NCBI GenBank assembly: GCA_945913255.1
Contig: CAMEDC010000013.1
Coordinates: 1 to 58,703 of the forward strand
From: an uncultured Lachnospiraceae bacterium
Lineage (GTDB): Bacteria; Bacillota; Clostridia; Lachnospirales; Lachnospiraceae
Length of the DNA: 58,703 nucleotides
Reading direction: 5' to 3'
The translations under genes were made by a program, and so were the position numbers. Shown here one piece after another: positions 1-9,631 of the stretch. Numbering within the stretch: the first letter of the stretch is position 1; every line of letters begins with the position of its first letter. The notes beneath the pieces are model-generated. The model was not told where the DNA came from. It was given only the letters and a program-made list of their open reading frames with translations, and ran no database searches.

Positions 1-198
1 ACAGGCTTTTCAAGGCCTGCAAGGATTTTTCGCTTATTCAACTGTCAAACTACCGGTTCTTGTTCTTCATAGGATTCTCCGTTTCTGTTTTCTATAAATC
101 TTTTACATGTTTATTGTACTATTATGCGAATTTAAAGTCCACATTATTAAACTCGATTTAAAAAGATTTAAGAAATTATGAAGAAATGGCATTAAAAC

Positions 199-227
199 TT
201 GAAGTGGAGCGCAGGCAATGCTATAAT
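199..227 (+). promoter_or_regulatory. Sigma-A-type promoter for the first GH25 gene
   Basis: TTGAAG at 199-204 and a perfect TATAAT at 222-227 are separated by exactly 17 bases, about 80 bases upstream of the start codon. Bases 1-198 hold no coding region I can support; a weak 5-bp hairpin (CAGGC/GCCTG) near base 3 followed by a short T run could be the tail of an upstream terminator. Confidence 0.75.
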
Positions 228-307
228 GTTACAGAATTGTTAAGTTGGAGTAGTCTGCAAAGTGATGCTTTGGCAGATTCCCGGCGGAGTAGAAAGGATA
301 TCTGAAA

Positions 308-3145
308 ATGAAGAAGTTGTTCAATCATACAAAAAGACCCGAGCAGGAATGGGAAAATTTTGACGAGAGTGAATATGATTGGGACAGTACCGAAGAGGAT
401 GCTGGAGACGAAGTCCAATATGCCGATGAGTATGAGGAAGAAGGCGAGTATTTTGCTGATTCCGATGGTGTGGACGAGGATGGCGAGTATTACGCAGAGG
501 AAGCCGCAGAGGGTGGAGAATACTACGCAGAGGAAGCCGCAGAGGGTGGAGAATACTACGCAGAGGAAGCCGTAGAAGGCGGAGAATATTACGCAGAGGA
601 AGCCGTAGAAGACGGAGAATATTACGCAGAGGAAGCCGTAGAAGACGGAGAATATTACGCAGAGGAAGCCGTAGAAGACGGAGAATATTACGCAGAAGAA
701 GCCGCAGAAGACGGAGAATATTACGCGGAGGAAGCTTCCGAAGACGCGGACTATTATGAGGATGAGGCTTATGAGAAGGATGAATATGCGCAGCATAAGC
801 CCAAAAAGGAAAAGGGTCAGAAGAAGGGGCTCTTTGCAAAGATGTGTGAGAGCCTGAAAAATATGACTGCCATGGACCGCGTTATCATGGCAACCGGCGT
901 AGGTGTCCTTATCATGGCACTGGTGACCGGAAGCGTGTTTGTCAGTGCACACATCGTGGAAAATCAGGTATCCGATTTTGTGAATGTAGGAAAACAGCTG
1001 GACGGCATTGCTACGATTGGTGAGACGGGACTTCTGGCAGTTGCAGATGCACAGCTTGCAAGAATAGCAGCTTCTTCCATTGTGGAAGAGGAAGAAAAAA
1101 ATTATGAAGAAGAAGTTTATGAGAGAGAGATTGCAGTCGCTCTGTCCATGACTTCCATTCAGAAGGACTTAAAAGTTAAATTTATTAATAAAAAGACGGA
1201 CAAGCTGGTTGCGAATGTTCCTTTTGCGGTCACTGTGACAGATCCCGACGGTAATACTTCCATCTGGTCTGATGACGACATGGACGGTATTATTTATAAA
1301 AAGGATATCAAACCGGGTACCTATAAAGTTGCAATGGAAAACCTGACAGATTCCAAATATGCGGATTACCGCTTTGAGACAGAAACGAAATCAGTTGAGG
1401 TAAAGAAAGAGATTGAATATAAAAAGGTAGATGTTGCAAATGAGGTAAAAGCGGAGTCTGAAATCAACGCGAAAAAAGAGGATACCAAGAAGAATGAGAC
1501 GGCAGTGGAATCTGCTCTGCAGGATACCGTGGCATGGGTGGAAAGCAAGGTGATTTCCGCTACTTACAATGAAATATCCAAGAGTGATATTCCGAATCCG
1601 TTGACTCTGGTGCTGAGCAAGAGCTTTATGAGGATGGCGCAGACGATATCGAGTGGTGATGGTTCCGCTACTCCGGCTCCCACAATCACTCCGACACCCA
1701 TACCAACACCAACACCAACTCCAACACCGACGCCTACGCCTACTCCGGTAAAGGGAACCATCAGTTTCAATCCCGGTTCCGTGACGGTATCGGTCGGTAA
1801 GTCCGTAACCTCGGCGGCATCTGTTTCCGAATTTACGGTGACAAACTGGACAGCAGTTCCTGCGGATGCATCCGTTGCAACGGCGACAATTGGAAGTGAC
1901 GGGAAAATTACCGTGAAAGGTGAAAAAGCCAGTGCTACACCTACTAAAATTCTAGTGACTGCCACAGGAGCAAACAACGCGGCGGCAAGCGCGGAACTGT
2001 CTGTAACTGTCACAGGAAATAAAAAGATTACCCTGGATAAAACATCTGCGACAGTATTTATCTCAGAGCCGGTGACAATCAATGCTACCATTGAAAACGC
2101 TACGGCTTCCGAACCGGTGGTGACAGCAGAGTCCTCCGATACCAATATTGCCAAGGTAACAGTGGACAAGAAGGCTGTTAAAATCGAGGGTGTTGCAGCA
2201 GGAAGCTGTACAATCACAGTAAAATATAAGGAAAATGACGAGGAGGTTTCTGCACCATGTGCGGTCACTGTAAAGAATCATCCCAAGGATGACACGACGA
2301 CCCGTCTGAAGGACAGCAACGGCAATCTGCTGTACATCAACGATAACGGAACTTATAAAGAGGCAACCTACGCCGATTATTTTAAGTACGATAAATTCTA
2401 TATCAAAGGTGCTGCCAAATATTCCGGCTGGCAGACCCTGGATGGAAAGGTATATTATTTTACCGCAGAAGGCAACAAAGTAACCGGGGAACAGGTAATT
2501 CAGGGAGCAAAGTATAACTTCGCAAGTGACGGCTCTCTGGTAACCGGAAATGGTTCCAAGGGAATTGATGTTTCCAAGTGGAACGGTACGATTGACTGGA
2601 ACGCAGTCAAAAACTCCGGTGTTGAATATGTCATTATCCGATGCGGTTACAGAGGTTCTTCTCAGGGAAGCCTGATTGAGGATCCGAAATATGCTTCCAA
2701 TATCAAGGGAGCAACTGCAGTAGGATTAAAGGTTGGCGTATACTTCTTTACCCAGGCAGTAGACGAGAGAGAAGCTGTGGAGGAAGCCTCCATGGTACTG
2801 GAAAAAGTTAAGAATTACAAGATTTCCTATCCGATTTTCCTGGATGTGGAGTCCAGCGGTGGACGTGCGGATTCCATCAGCAAGGAAACCAGAACGGCAG
2901 TCTGCAAGGCGTTCTGCCAGACCATTCAGAATGCAGGATATACAGCCGGTATTTATGCAAATAAGACCTGGTTGGAGACTAAGCTTGATGCCAGCGCTCT
3001 GAGTGCATACAAGATATGGCTTGCGCAGTATGCCGCAACACCGACTTATACGGGAAGATATGATTTGTGGCAGTACAGATCCAAAGGTAATGTGACAGGT
3101 ATCAGCGGAAATGTGGATATGAATATCAGTTATCTGGGATATTAA
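308..3145 (+). CDS. Membrane-anchored GH25 lysozyme with acidic repeats and Big2-like domains
   Basis: This is a predicted cell-surface muramidase of 945 residues. Residues 1-170 are very acidic and contain eight 11-residue repeats (59-146). A single membrane segment lies at about 192-215 with no signal-peptidase site, so the N-terminus should be cytoplasmic and the rest outside. Then come a prealbumin-like domain (about 285-370), a Thr-Pro ladder (about 455-485), two Big2-like beta domains, a choline-binding-like repeat (YSGWQTLDGKVYYF) and a C-terminal GH25 domain (about 752-945). The GH25 domain starts [10 protein letters not shown], carries the DxE catalytic motif as LDVE, and ends DMNISY. 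ATG 308 follows AAAGGA at 295-300. The gene at 5279 has the same plan without repeats and Big2 domains. GH25 activity is secure by family; a role in remodelling wall during polysaccharide display is inferred. Confidence 0.9.
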   Translation: MKKLFNHTKRPEQEWENFDESEYDWDSTEEDAGDEVQYADEYEEEGEYFADSDGVDEDGEYYAEEAAEGGEYYAEEAAEGGEYYAEEAVEGGEYYAEEAVEDGEYYAEEAVEDGEYYAEEAVEDGEYYAEEAAEDGEYYAEEASEDADYYEDEAYEKDEYAQHKPKKEKGQKKGLFAKMCESLKNMTAMDRVIMATGVGVLIMALVTGSVFVSAHIVENQVSDFVNVGKQLDGIATIGETGLLAVADAQLARIAASSIVEEEEKNYEEEVYEREIAVALSMTSIQKDLKVKFINKKTDKLVANVPFAVTVTDPDGNTSIWSDDDMDGIIYKKDIKPGTYKVAMENLTDSKYADYRFETETKSVEVKKEIEYKKVDVANEVKAESEINAKKEDTKKNETAVESALQDTVAWVESKVISATYNEISKSDIPNPLTLVLSKSFMRMAQTISSGDGSATPAPTITPTPIPTPTPTPTPTPTPTPVKGTISFNPGSVTVSVGKSVTSAASVSEFTVTNWTAVPADASVATATIGSDGKITVKGEKASATPTKILVTATGANNAAASAELSVTVTGNKKITLDKTSATVFISEPVTINATIENATASEPVVTAESSDTNIAKVTVDKKAVKIEGVAAGSCTITVKYKENDEEVSAPCAVTVKNHPKDDTTTRLKDSNGNLLYINDNGTYKEATYADYFKYDKFYIKGAAKYSGWQTLDGKVYYFTAEGNKVTGEQVIQGAKYNFASDGSLVTGNGSKGIDVSKWNGTIDWNAVKNSGVEYVIIRCGYRGSSQGSLIEDPKYASNIKGATAVGLKVGVYFFTQAVDEREAVEEASMVLEKVKNYKISYPIFLDVESSGGRADSISKETRTAVCKAFCQTIQNAGYTAGIYANKTWLETKLDASALSAYKIWLAQYAATPTYTGRYDLWQYRSKGNVTGISGNVDMNISYLGY
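482..745 (+). repeat. 33-bp tandem repeat, 8 copies, in frame
   Basis: Eight contiguous 33-bp units each encode GEYYAEEA followed by AEG, VEG, VED, AED or SED. Copies differ by few substitutions and all keep the frame, so gain or loss of units would only change the length of the acidic cytoplasmic tail. The repeat composition also keeps the complementary strand open, which produces long false antisense ORFs. Confidence 0.95.
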
Positions 3146-3178
3146 GAAAAACGCAAAAAGTTTTTAAGAATAAACCGT

Positions 3179-3207
3179 TTGGAATGTTTCGAAAATTGTG
3201 GTAAGAT
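3179..3207 (+). promoter_or_regulatory. Probable promoter for rfbB operon
   Basis: TTGGAA at 3179-3184 and TAAGAT at 3202-3207 are spaced 17 bases apart, 50 bases before the rfbB start codon. No terminator is visible between the preceding lysozyme gene and this site, so read-through is also possible. Confidence 0.5.
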
Positions 3208-3257
3208 TAAAATATGTTCAAAGAGATTCAATATTTTGCGGTTAAGGAGACGGAGAG

Positions 3258-4340
3258 ATGAGAACTTATCTGGTAACAGGCGGTGCCGGCTTTATCGGTT
3301 CCAATTATATTCACTATATGTTTAAAAAGTATGGTGATGAAATCCGAATTATCAATGTGGATGTACTGACTTATGCGGGAAATCTGGAGAATCTGAAGGA
3401 TATCGAGGACAGACCGAACTATACTTTTGTGAAGGCAGATATTTGTGACAAAGAGGCAATTACAAAAATATTTGCAGAGAATGATATTGACAGAGTGGTA
3501 CATTTCGCGGCTGAGAGTCATGTGGACAGGAGCATCCGCAACCCGGAGGTGTTTGTACAGACAAATGTACTGGGAACCGCTGTTATGCTGAATTGTGCAA
3601 AGGCAGCATGGGAGCTTCCGGACGGCAGCTTCAAAGAGGGAAAGAAGTTCCTTCATGTGTCTACGGATGAGGTGTATGGTTCTCTTCCGGATGATGACAA
3701 TGCTTTCTTTTATGAGACGACACCCTATGATCCGCACAGCCCTTATTCGGCGAGCAAGGCAAGTTCGGACATGCTGGTGAAGGCATATATGGACACTTAT
3801 CACTTCCCGGCAAATATTACCAACTGCTCCAATAACTATGGACCTTATCAGTTCCCGGAGAAGCTGATTCCTCTGATTATCAACAATGCTTTGCAGGGAA
3901 AGAAGCTTCCGGTATACGGAGACGGAAAGAATGTCCGTGACTGGCTGTTTGTGGAAGATCATGCAAAGGCCATCGATATGGTACAGGAGAAGGGAAGACT
4001 GTTTGAAACCTACAATATCGGTGGACATAATGAAAAGCAGAATATCGAAATCATCAACATCATCATTGAGACCTTACAGGAAATGCTGCCTGAGAACGAT
4101 CCCAGAAAAGCTTATGTGACCACTGATTTGATTACTTATGTGGAAGACCGGAAGGGACATGACCGCAGATATGCGATTGCGCCGGACAAGATTAAGAAAG
4201 AGATTGGCTGGGAACCGGAGACAATGTTCAAAGAGGGTATCAGAAAGACGATTCAATGGTTCTTCGAGCATGAGGACTGGATGAAGAATGTGACCAGCGG
4301 TGATTACCAGAAGTATTACACCGAGATGTACGAAAAGTAA
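3258..4340 (+). CDS. rfbB: dTDP-glucose 4,6-dehydratase
   Basis: This enzyme converts dTDP-glucose to dTDP-4-keto-6-deoxyglucose, the second step of dTDP-rhamnose synthesis. It is an extended short-chain dehydrogenase of 360 residues, the usual RmlB length. The NAD-binding glycine motif GGAGFIGSN is near residue 8, the dehydratase motif STDEVYG is in the middle, and the catalytic YSASK tyrosine-lysine pair is followed by the conserved [17 protein letters not shown] 3258 is preceded by AAGGAGACGGAGAG. rfbA follows 79 bases later. The family assignment is very strong; use of the product for rhamnose rather than another 6-deoxysugar is inferred from rfbA and rfbC nearby. Confidence 0.96.
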   Translation: MRTYLVTGGAGFIGSNYIHYMFKKYGDEIRIINVDVLTYAGNLENLKDIEDRPNYTFVKADICDKEAITKIFAENDIDRVVHFAAESHVDRSIRNPEVFVQTNVLGTAVMLNCAKAAWELPDGSFKEGKKFLHVSTDEVYGSLPDDDNAFFYETTPYDPHSPYSASKASSDMLVKAYMDTYHFPANITNCSNNYGPYQFPEKLIPLIINNALQGKKLPVYGDGKNVRDWLFVEDHAKAIDMVQEKGRLFETYNIGGHNEKQNIEIINIIIETLQEMLPENDPRKAYVTTDLITYVEDRKGHDRRYAIAPDKIKKEIGWEPETMFKEGIRKTIQWFFEHEDWMKNVTSGDYQKYYTEMYEK

Positions 4341-4354
4341 AGAAAAAGCCTATC

Positions 4355-4382
4355 AATGGGAACGATGGATGTCGTTCCCATT
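4355..4382 (+). other. Intergenic hairpin between rfbB and rfbA
   Basis: A perfect 11-bp stem, AATGGGAACGA pairing with TCGTTCCCATT, encloses a 6-base loop. It sits between the rfbB stop and the rfbA ribosome binding site and has no T run, so it is not a classical intrinsic terminator. An mRNA-stability or processing element between operon genes is the simplest reading. Confidence 0.6.
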
Positions 4383-4419
4383 CGGCGTGCAAAGAGGTAT
4401 GAAAAAAGGAGGCTGTTTT

Positions 4420-5278
<859 letters not shown>

Positions 5279-5289
<11 letters not shown>

Positions 5290-6562
5290 ATTGCGAAGGA
5301 TGGCAATTTTGTCTTCCGTGGCGGCAATTTTACTTGTAGCGCTTCTGGTTGTTTACAGTAACAGGGATCTGGCAGACGCCGGAAAAACAGCTGTGAATTC
5401 CCAGCAGGCAACCACAGTAAACCGGGAGGATGGAGAGAATCTGACGGAGAATGTCGGGGAATCACAGAAGAGTGGGCAGATTGGAGAGGATTTATCCGCT
5501 TTCCTGCGGGACAGTACCTTTTTCGACCCGGAAGAAAATCCGATTTTGCAGGCTGCAAAGGACGCAGCGGAGCAGTTGTCACTTGTGGTGACTTCCGTGG
5601 AGAAGGATTTGCGTGTTCAGATTGTGGACAGGTCGGGGGAGCCTGTGGCCGGAGAAAGTTTTTTTGTTAAGCTACAGGGGCTCGGAGAGTATAAAGACCT
5701 CGACAAAGACGGCGTCATCTACATAGGAGATCTTCCGGCGGGAGAATACTATGTAGAACTGCTTCCCATAAGCGGCTACAGTGTACCGAAAAATGAAACC
5801 AGGGTGCGGGTCAAGGATAAGGTGGAATATGTTGCAATTGAAGACATTTCCCTTCTGGTTAAGACAGAAGAGGAAATAGATGCGGAGGCGGAAGATACCG
5901 CCGTGGCGGACGCCTTGTCGGATGCGGATAAAACAGAAATTCAGAAACTGCAGACAACTACTGCAAATTCAAAGGTAGGAATCGACGTATCGAAATGGAA
6001 CGGTGAAATTGACTGGGATAAGGTAAAGAACGCCGGTGTAGAGTACGCGATTATCCGTGCAGGTTATCGTGGTTCCGTGACGGGAAGTCTGGTGGAAGAC
6101 CCGTACTTTGCTGCCAATATGAAGGGAACTGCATCCAGTGGGATACCGGTAGGTATTTACTTCTTTACACAGGCGGTCAATGAAGTAGAGGCGGTAGAGG
6201 AAGCCTCGGTCGTATTAAGCCTGATACGGGAGTACAAAATTGACTATCCCGTTTTTATCGATACAGAAGGGGCAGGCGGAAGCGGCAGAGCTGACGGACT
6301 TGACCCGGAGACAAGAACGCTCGTGTGCGAGGCATTTTGCCGGACCATTGAAAATGCCGGATACAAGGCGGGAGTTTATGCAAGCCGTAACTGGTATCAT
6401 AATAATCTGTATACGGAACGTCTGGAAAAATACTGCATCTGGCTGGCAGAATACAGGAGTGTTCCACTGTATCAGGGGTATTATCAGATGTGGCAATATA
6501 CCTCCCGGGGAAAGATTGATGGAATTGCCGGCAATGTTGATATGAACATAAGCTACTATTAG
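5279..6562 (+). CDS. Membrane-anchored GH25 lysozyme
   Basis: This 427-residue protein is a shorter relative of the product of 308-3145. An N-terminal membrane segment (about 8-25) is followed by a polar linker, a prealbumin/SpaA-like domain (about 100-190, beginning [12 protein letters not shown], alignable with SMTSIQKDLKVKF in the other protein) and a GH25 muramidase domain from about 233 to the end. That domain starts [10 protein letters not shown], has the DxE catalytic motif as FIDTEG, and ends DMNISYY. ATG 5279 lies inside the end of rfbA with GAGG six bases upstream. The overlap makes it part of the dTDP-sugar operon. The enzyme class is clear; a role in opening wall peptidoglycan during polysaccharide attachment is inferred. 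Confidence 0.9.
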
Positions 6563-6625
6563 AATATCAAGCGGCTTTGAGAATGGCGCAGCTGAACGCC
6601 AATTTATAGAAAGGAATTAAAATAA

Positions 6626-7180
6626 ATGGGAAAAATTTCTGTAGAGACGTGTGAAATAGAGGGACTGAAGGTGATTACTCCCACTGTGTTCGGGGATGCC
6701 AGAGGATATTTTTATGAGACTTATCAGTATGAAGACTATAAAGCGGCAGGAATCCCTGAGATTTTTGTGCAGGACAACCAGTCGGCATCCAAAAAAGGCG
6801 TGCTGAGGGGACTTCATTTTCAGATTGAACATCCGCAGGCGAAACTGGTTCGTGTCATCAAAGGAGAAGTATTTGATGTGGCTGTGGATTTGCGTAAAGG
6901 TTCACCTACTTACGGCCAGTGGTATGGCGTTCTGCTGTCCGAGGAGAATAAAAAGCAGTTTTTTGTTCCGAAAAATTTTGCACATGGCTTTCTGGTGCTG
7001 TCCGATTATGCAGAGTTTTGCTATAAGGTGACAGATTTCTATCATCCCGGTGACGAAGGCGGAATTATTTATAATGATCCCGCCATCGGAATAAAATGGC
7101 CAATTCCGGATGGAATGGAATTGATTTTTTCCGAGAGAGATACGAAGTGGGGCGGAATCGACAGCCTGAAAAAGCAGTAA
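6626..7180 (+). CDS. rfbC: dTDP-4-dehydrorhamnose 3,5-epimerase
   Basis: This cupin-fold enzyme epimerises dTDP-4-keto-6-deoxyglucose at C3 and C5. Its 184 residues match RmlC length. Family motifs are visible: FGDARGYFYETYQ, DNQSASKKGVLRGLHFQ with the catalytic histidine, RVIKGEVFDVAVDLRKGS, and the conserved PKNFAHGFLVLSD. ATG 6626 follows AAAGGAATTAAAATA. The last step enzyme, dTDP-4-dehydrorhamnose reductase (rfbD), is not found beside it or elsewhere in the window, so it must be encoded elsewhere or the pathway ends in a different sugar. Confidence 0.95.
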   Translation: MGKISVETCEIEGLKVITPTVFGDARGYFYETYQYEDYKAAGIPEIFVQDNQSASKKGVLRGLHFQIEHPQAKLVRVIKGEVFDVAVDLRKGSPTYGQWYGVLLSEENKKQFFVPKNFAHGFLVLSDYAEFCYKVTDFYHPGDEGGIIYNDPAIGIKWPIPDGMELIFSERDTKWGGIDSLKKQ

Positions 7181-7193
7181 GAGGAATCAAAGC

Positions 7194-8198
7194 ATGAAGA
7201 AAACCCGAAAAGGCGGAATCAGCAAAAAAAGCGGAATTGCCATATTTGTGCTGCTGGGATTATTGATGGCAGGTATTATTATTGCACATCAAAATCCCGG
7301 TCCCAGCGCAGATCCCAGGGAGGAACTGATAAAAAAGATAGTGTCCTGCCTGGTTATTTTTGCTTCCTGCCTGATATTTGCAAAATGGTATGATAAATTT
7401 ACAACGCTTCCGGTGGAACTCTTTCAAAGCAGGCACCTGATATGGAAGCTTTCAAAGAATGATTTTAAGAAACGCTATGCAGGTTCCTATATGGGAGCAG
7501 TCTGGGCCATGATTCAGCCTGTTGTAACAGTTGCCATGTATTATGTGGTGTTTGATAAAATTATGGGAAATACAGTCAGCAGGGGAGAAGAGGGAATTCC
7601 GTTTGTCCTGTTTCTGACAGCGGGTCTTGTCCCGTGGTTTTATTTTACCGAGGCTCTGAACAATGGAACAAATGCGTTGCTGGAATACAATTATCTGGTC
7701 AAAAAGGTTGTATTTAAAATCAGCATTCTTCCTATTATCAAAATTATTGCCGCAACCTTTATTCATGTTTTTTTTGTGTTTGTCCTTTTGGTAGTGGCGG
7801 CAATCTACGGATATTATCCCACAGTTTATACCCTGCAGATTTTTTATTACAGTGTTTGCCTGTTTATTTTTGTGTTGGCTCTGTGTTATACGACCTGCTC
7901 CATTGTTGTGTTTTTTAAAGATTTATCTCAGATTATCAATATCGCGCTTCAGATTGGTATGTGGGCAACCCCTATTTTATGGAACATAAATGATATTGGT
8001 GGGAAGTGGGTTGTTATCCTGAAACTGAATCCTCTGGTGTACATTGTGAACGGCTACCGGAGTGCCATCTATGAGAAGGAGTGGTTCTGGCAGGATTTCT
8101 TTTCCACCATGTACTTCTGGATTGTAACTGTGGTGCTGTTTGGTTTGGGTGCTGCTGTCTTTAAGCGGTTAAAAGTTCATTTTGCGGACGTATTGTAA
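7194..8198 (+). CDS. ABC-2 polysaccharide exporter permease (Wzm-like)
   Basis: This is the membrane subunit of an ABC exporter for a lipid-linked polysaccharide. The usual core begins near residue 78 (FQSRHLIWKLSKNDFKKRYAGS), followed by about six membrane segments and the ABC-2 C-terminal NPLVYIVNGYRSAIYE motif. The protein is 334 residues, longer than a typical Wzm of about 260, because two extra membrane segments precede the core (about 15-32 and 44-62). The start at 7194 has GAGGAA upstream. The ATPase gene begins 10 bases after the stop, which fixes the partner. No Wzx flippase or Wzy polymerase is visible, so this transporter is the likely export route. Confidence 0.9.
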   Translation: MKKTRKGGISKKSGIAIFVLLGLLMAGIIIAHQNPGPSADPREELIKKIVSCLVIFASCLIFAKWYDKFTTLPVELFQSRHLIWKLSKNDFKKRYAGSYMGAVWAMIQPVVTVAMYYVVFDKIMGNTVSRGEEGIPFVLFLTAGLVPWFYFTEALNNGTNALLEYNYLVKKVVFKISILPIIKIIAATFIHVFFVFVLLVVAAIYGYYPTVYTLQIFYYSVCLFIFVLALCYTTCSIVVFFKDLSQIINIALQIGMWATPILWNINDIGGKWVVILKLNPLVYIVNGYRSAIYEKEWFWQDFFSTMYFWIVTVVLFGLGAAVFKRLKVHFADVL

Positions 8199-8207
8199 AG
8201 GAATATT

Positions 8208-9617
8208 ATGGAAGAAAAGGCAATTAAGATTCAGGAAGTGGATATTCCTGCAATTGAAGTAAAAGATGTTGTAAAAATTTATAAGCTGTATGATAAACCC
8301 AGGGATCGGATGCTGGAGGCTTTTGGATTTGGGAAAAAGCAGAATCACAAGCTTCATTACGCTTTAAACGGTGTGAGCATGCGCATCAACCGGGGTGAGA
8401 CAGTTGGCATTATCGGCACAAACGGTTCCGGAAAATCTACGATACTGAAGATTATCACCGGAGTTCTGAATCCCACATCCGGAGAAGTTCATGTGGACGG
8501 GAGAATTTCAGCTTTGCTGGAACTGGGAGCAGGCTTTAATCAGGAGTACAACGGAATTGAAAACGTGTATCTGAATGGCACGATGATGGGATTTTCGGAG
8601 AAGGAGATCGATGAAAAACTGCCGTCAATTCTGGAGTTCGCGGATATTGGGGACTATGTATATCAGCCGGTAAAGACATATTCCAGCGGTATGTTTGTGC
8701 GTCTTGCCTTTGCTGTTGCAATTAATATCGAGCCGGAAATTCTGATTGTGGATGAGGCATTATCCGTTGGAGATGTGTTCTTTCAGGCAAAATGTTACCA
8801 CAAGTTTGAGGAATTTAGGAAGTTGGGGAAAACGATTGTGTTCGTCAGTCACGACTTAAGCAGCATCAGCAAATATTGCGACAGGGTATTTCTGCTGAAT
8901 CAGGGGAATCTGCTTGGGGAAGGTCGTCCCAAAGAGATGATAGATGCCTATAAACGTGTTCTGGTGGGACAGTATGAGGTGCCTGAAGAACCGGAGGAAA
9001 ATTATCTGCCGGATGATGGAAAGATGCGCAGGAAAGCAGTGCAGCGGTCGGATGGAGAGGTGCGCGAGTCAGCGGAGACACAGAAGGACAGCGAGAATCG
9101 TGGACTTGCAGGAGTACAGCCCAACGACGATAAGGCTGCGGGAAGTACCGGGAAAAATACTTCGGCACTGGAATACGGCACGAAACAGGCGCAGATACTG
9201 GAATATTATGTGACGGATGACAGGGGCGTGCGAACAACGGCAATCCTTAAGGGAAGTACTTTCACCCTTCATATGAAGGTGAGATTTTCAGATCACATTC
9301 CGGCACCCATATTTGCCTTTTCCTTAAAGAACGCAATCGGAACGGAGATTACGGGTACAAACTCCATGATTGAAAAGGCTTTTCTGGAGAGTGCAGAGCC
9401 GGGGCAGCTGAAGGAAATCACATTTACACAGAAAATGAGCCTTCAGGGCGGTGAATATCTGATTTCCCTGGGCGTGACCGGATATAACGGGGATACCTTT
9501 GAGGTGTACCACAGACTCTATGATGTACTGAATATCACGGTGGTTTCCGATAAGGATACGGTAGGGTACTATGATATGGAGTCCACGGTAGAGGTTAAAG
9601 ATGTAAAACTTTATTAA
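8208..9617 (+). CDS. ABC exporter ATPase with Wzt-like C-terminal domain
   Basis: This is the ATP-binding subunit of the polysaccharide exporter, 469 residues. The N-terminal ATPase shows Walker A GTNGSGKST, the signature YSSGMFVRLAFAVA, Walker B ILIVDEALSVGD and the H-loop VFVSHD. After a charged, low-complexity linker (about 255-320) comes a beta-rich domain to the C-terminus (YYVTDDRGV ... TFTLHMKVRFSDHIPAPIF) of the Wzt C-terminal type. In the E. coli O9a/O8 systems this domain recognises the terminally modified end of the glycan before export. The next gene here is a methyltransferase/kinase-like fusion, which fits that model. Confidence 0.9.
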   Translation: MEEKAIKIQEVDIPAIEVKDVVKIYKLYDKPRDRMLEAFGFGKKQNHKLHYALNGVSMRINRGETVGIIGTNGSGKSTILKIITGVLNPTSGEVHVDGRISALLELGAGFNQEYNGIENVYLNGTMMGFSEKEIDEKLPSILEFADIGDYVYQPVKTYSSGMFVRLAFAVAINIEPEILIVDEALSVGDVFFQAKCYHKFEEFRKLGKTIVFVSHDLSSISKYCDRVFLLNQGNLLGEGRPKEMIDAYKRVLVGQYEVPEEPEENYLPDDGKMRRKAVQRSDGEVRESAETQKDSENRGLAGVQPNDDKAAGSTGKNTSALEYGTKQAQILEYYVTDDRGVRTTAILKGSTFTLHMKVRFSDHIPAPIFAFSLKNAIGTEITGTNSMIEKAFLESAEPGQLKEITFTQKMSLQGGEYLISLGVTGYNGDTFEVYHRLYDVLNITVVSDKDTVGYYDMESTVEVKDVKLY

Positions 9618-9631
9618 GAAGAGGGCAGTGT

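Noticed and set aside
221..952. Long open frames on the - strand (243 and 172 codons) opposite the acidic repeat
   Set aside because: They are created by the repeat composition of the real + strand gene; no ribosome binding site, and their predicted proteins are low-complexity mirror images.
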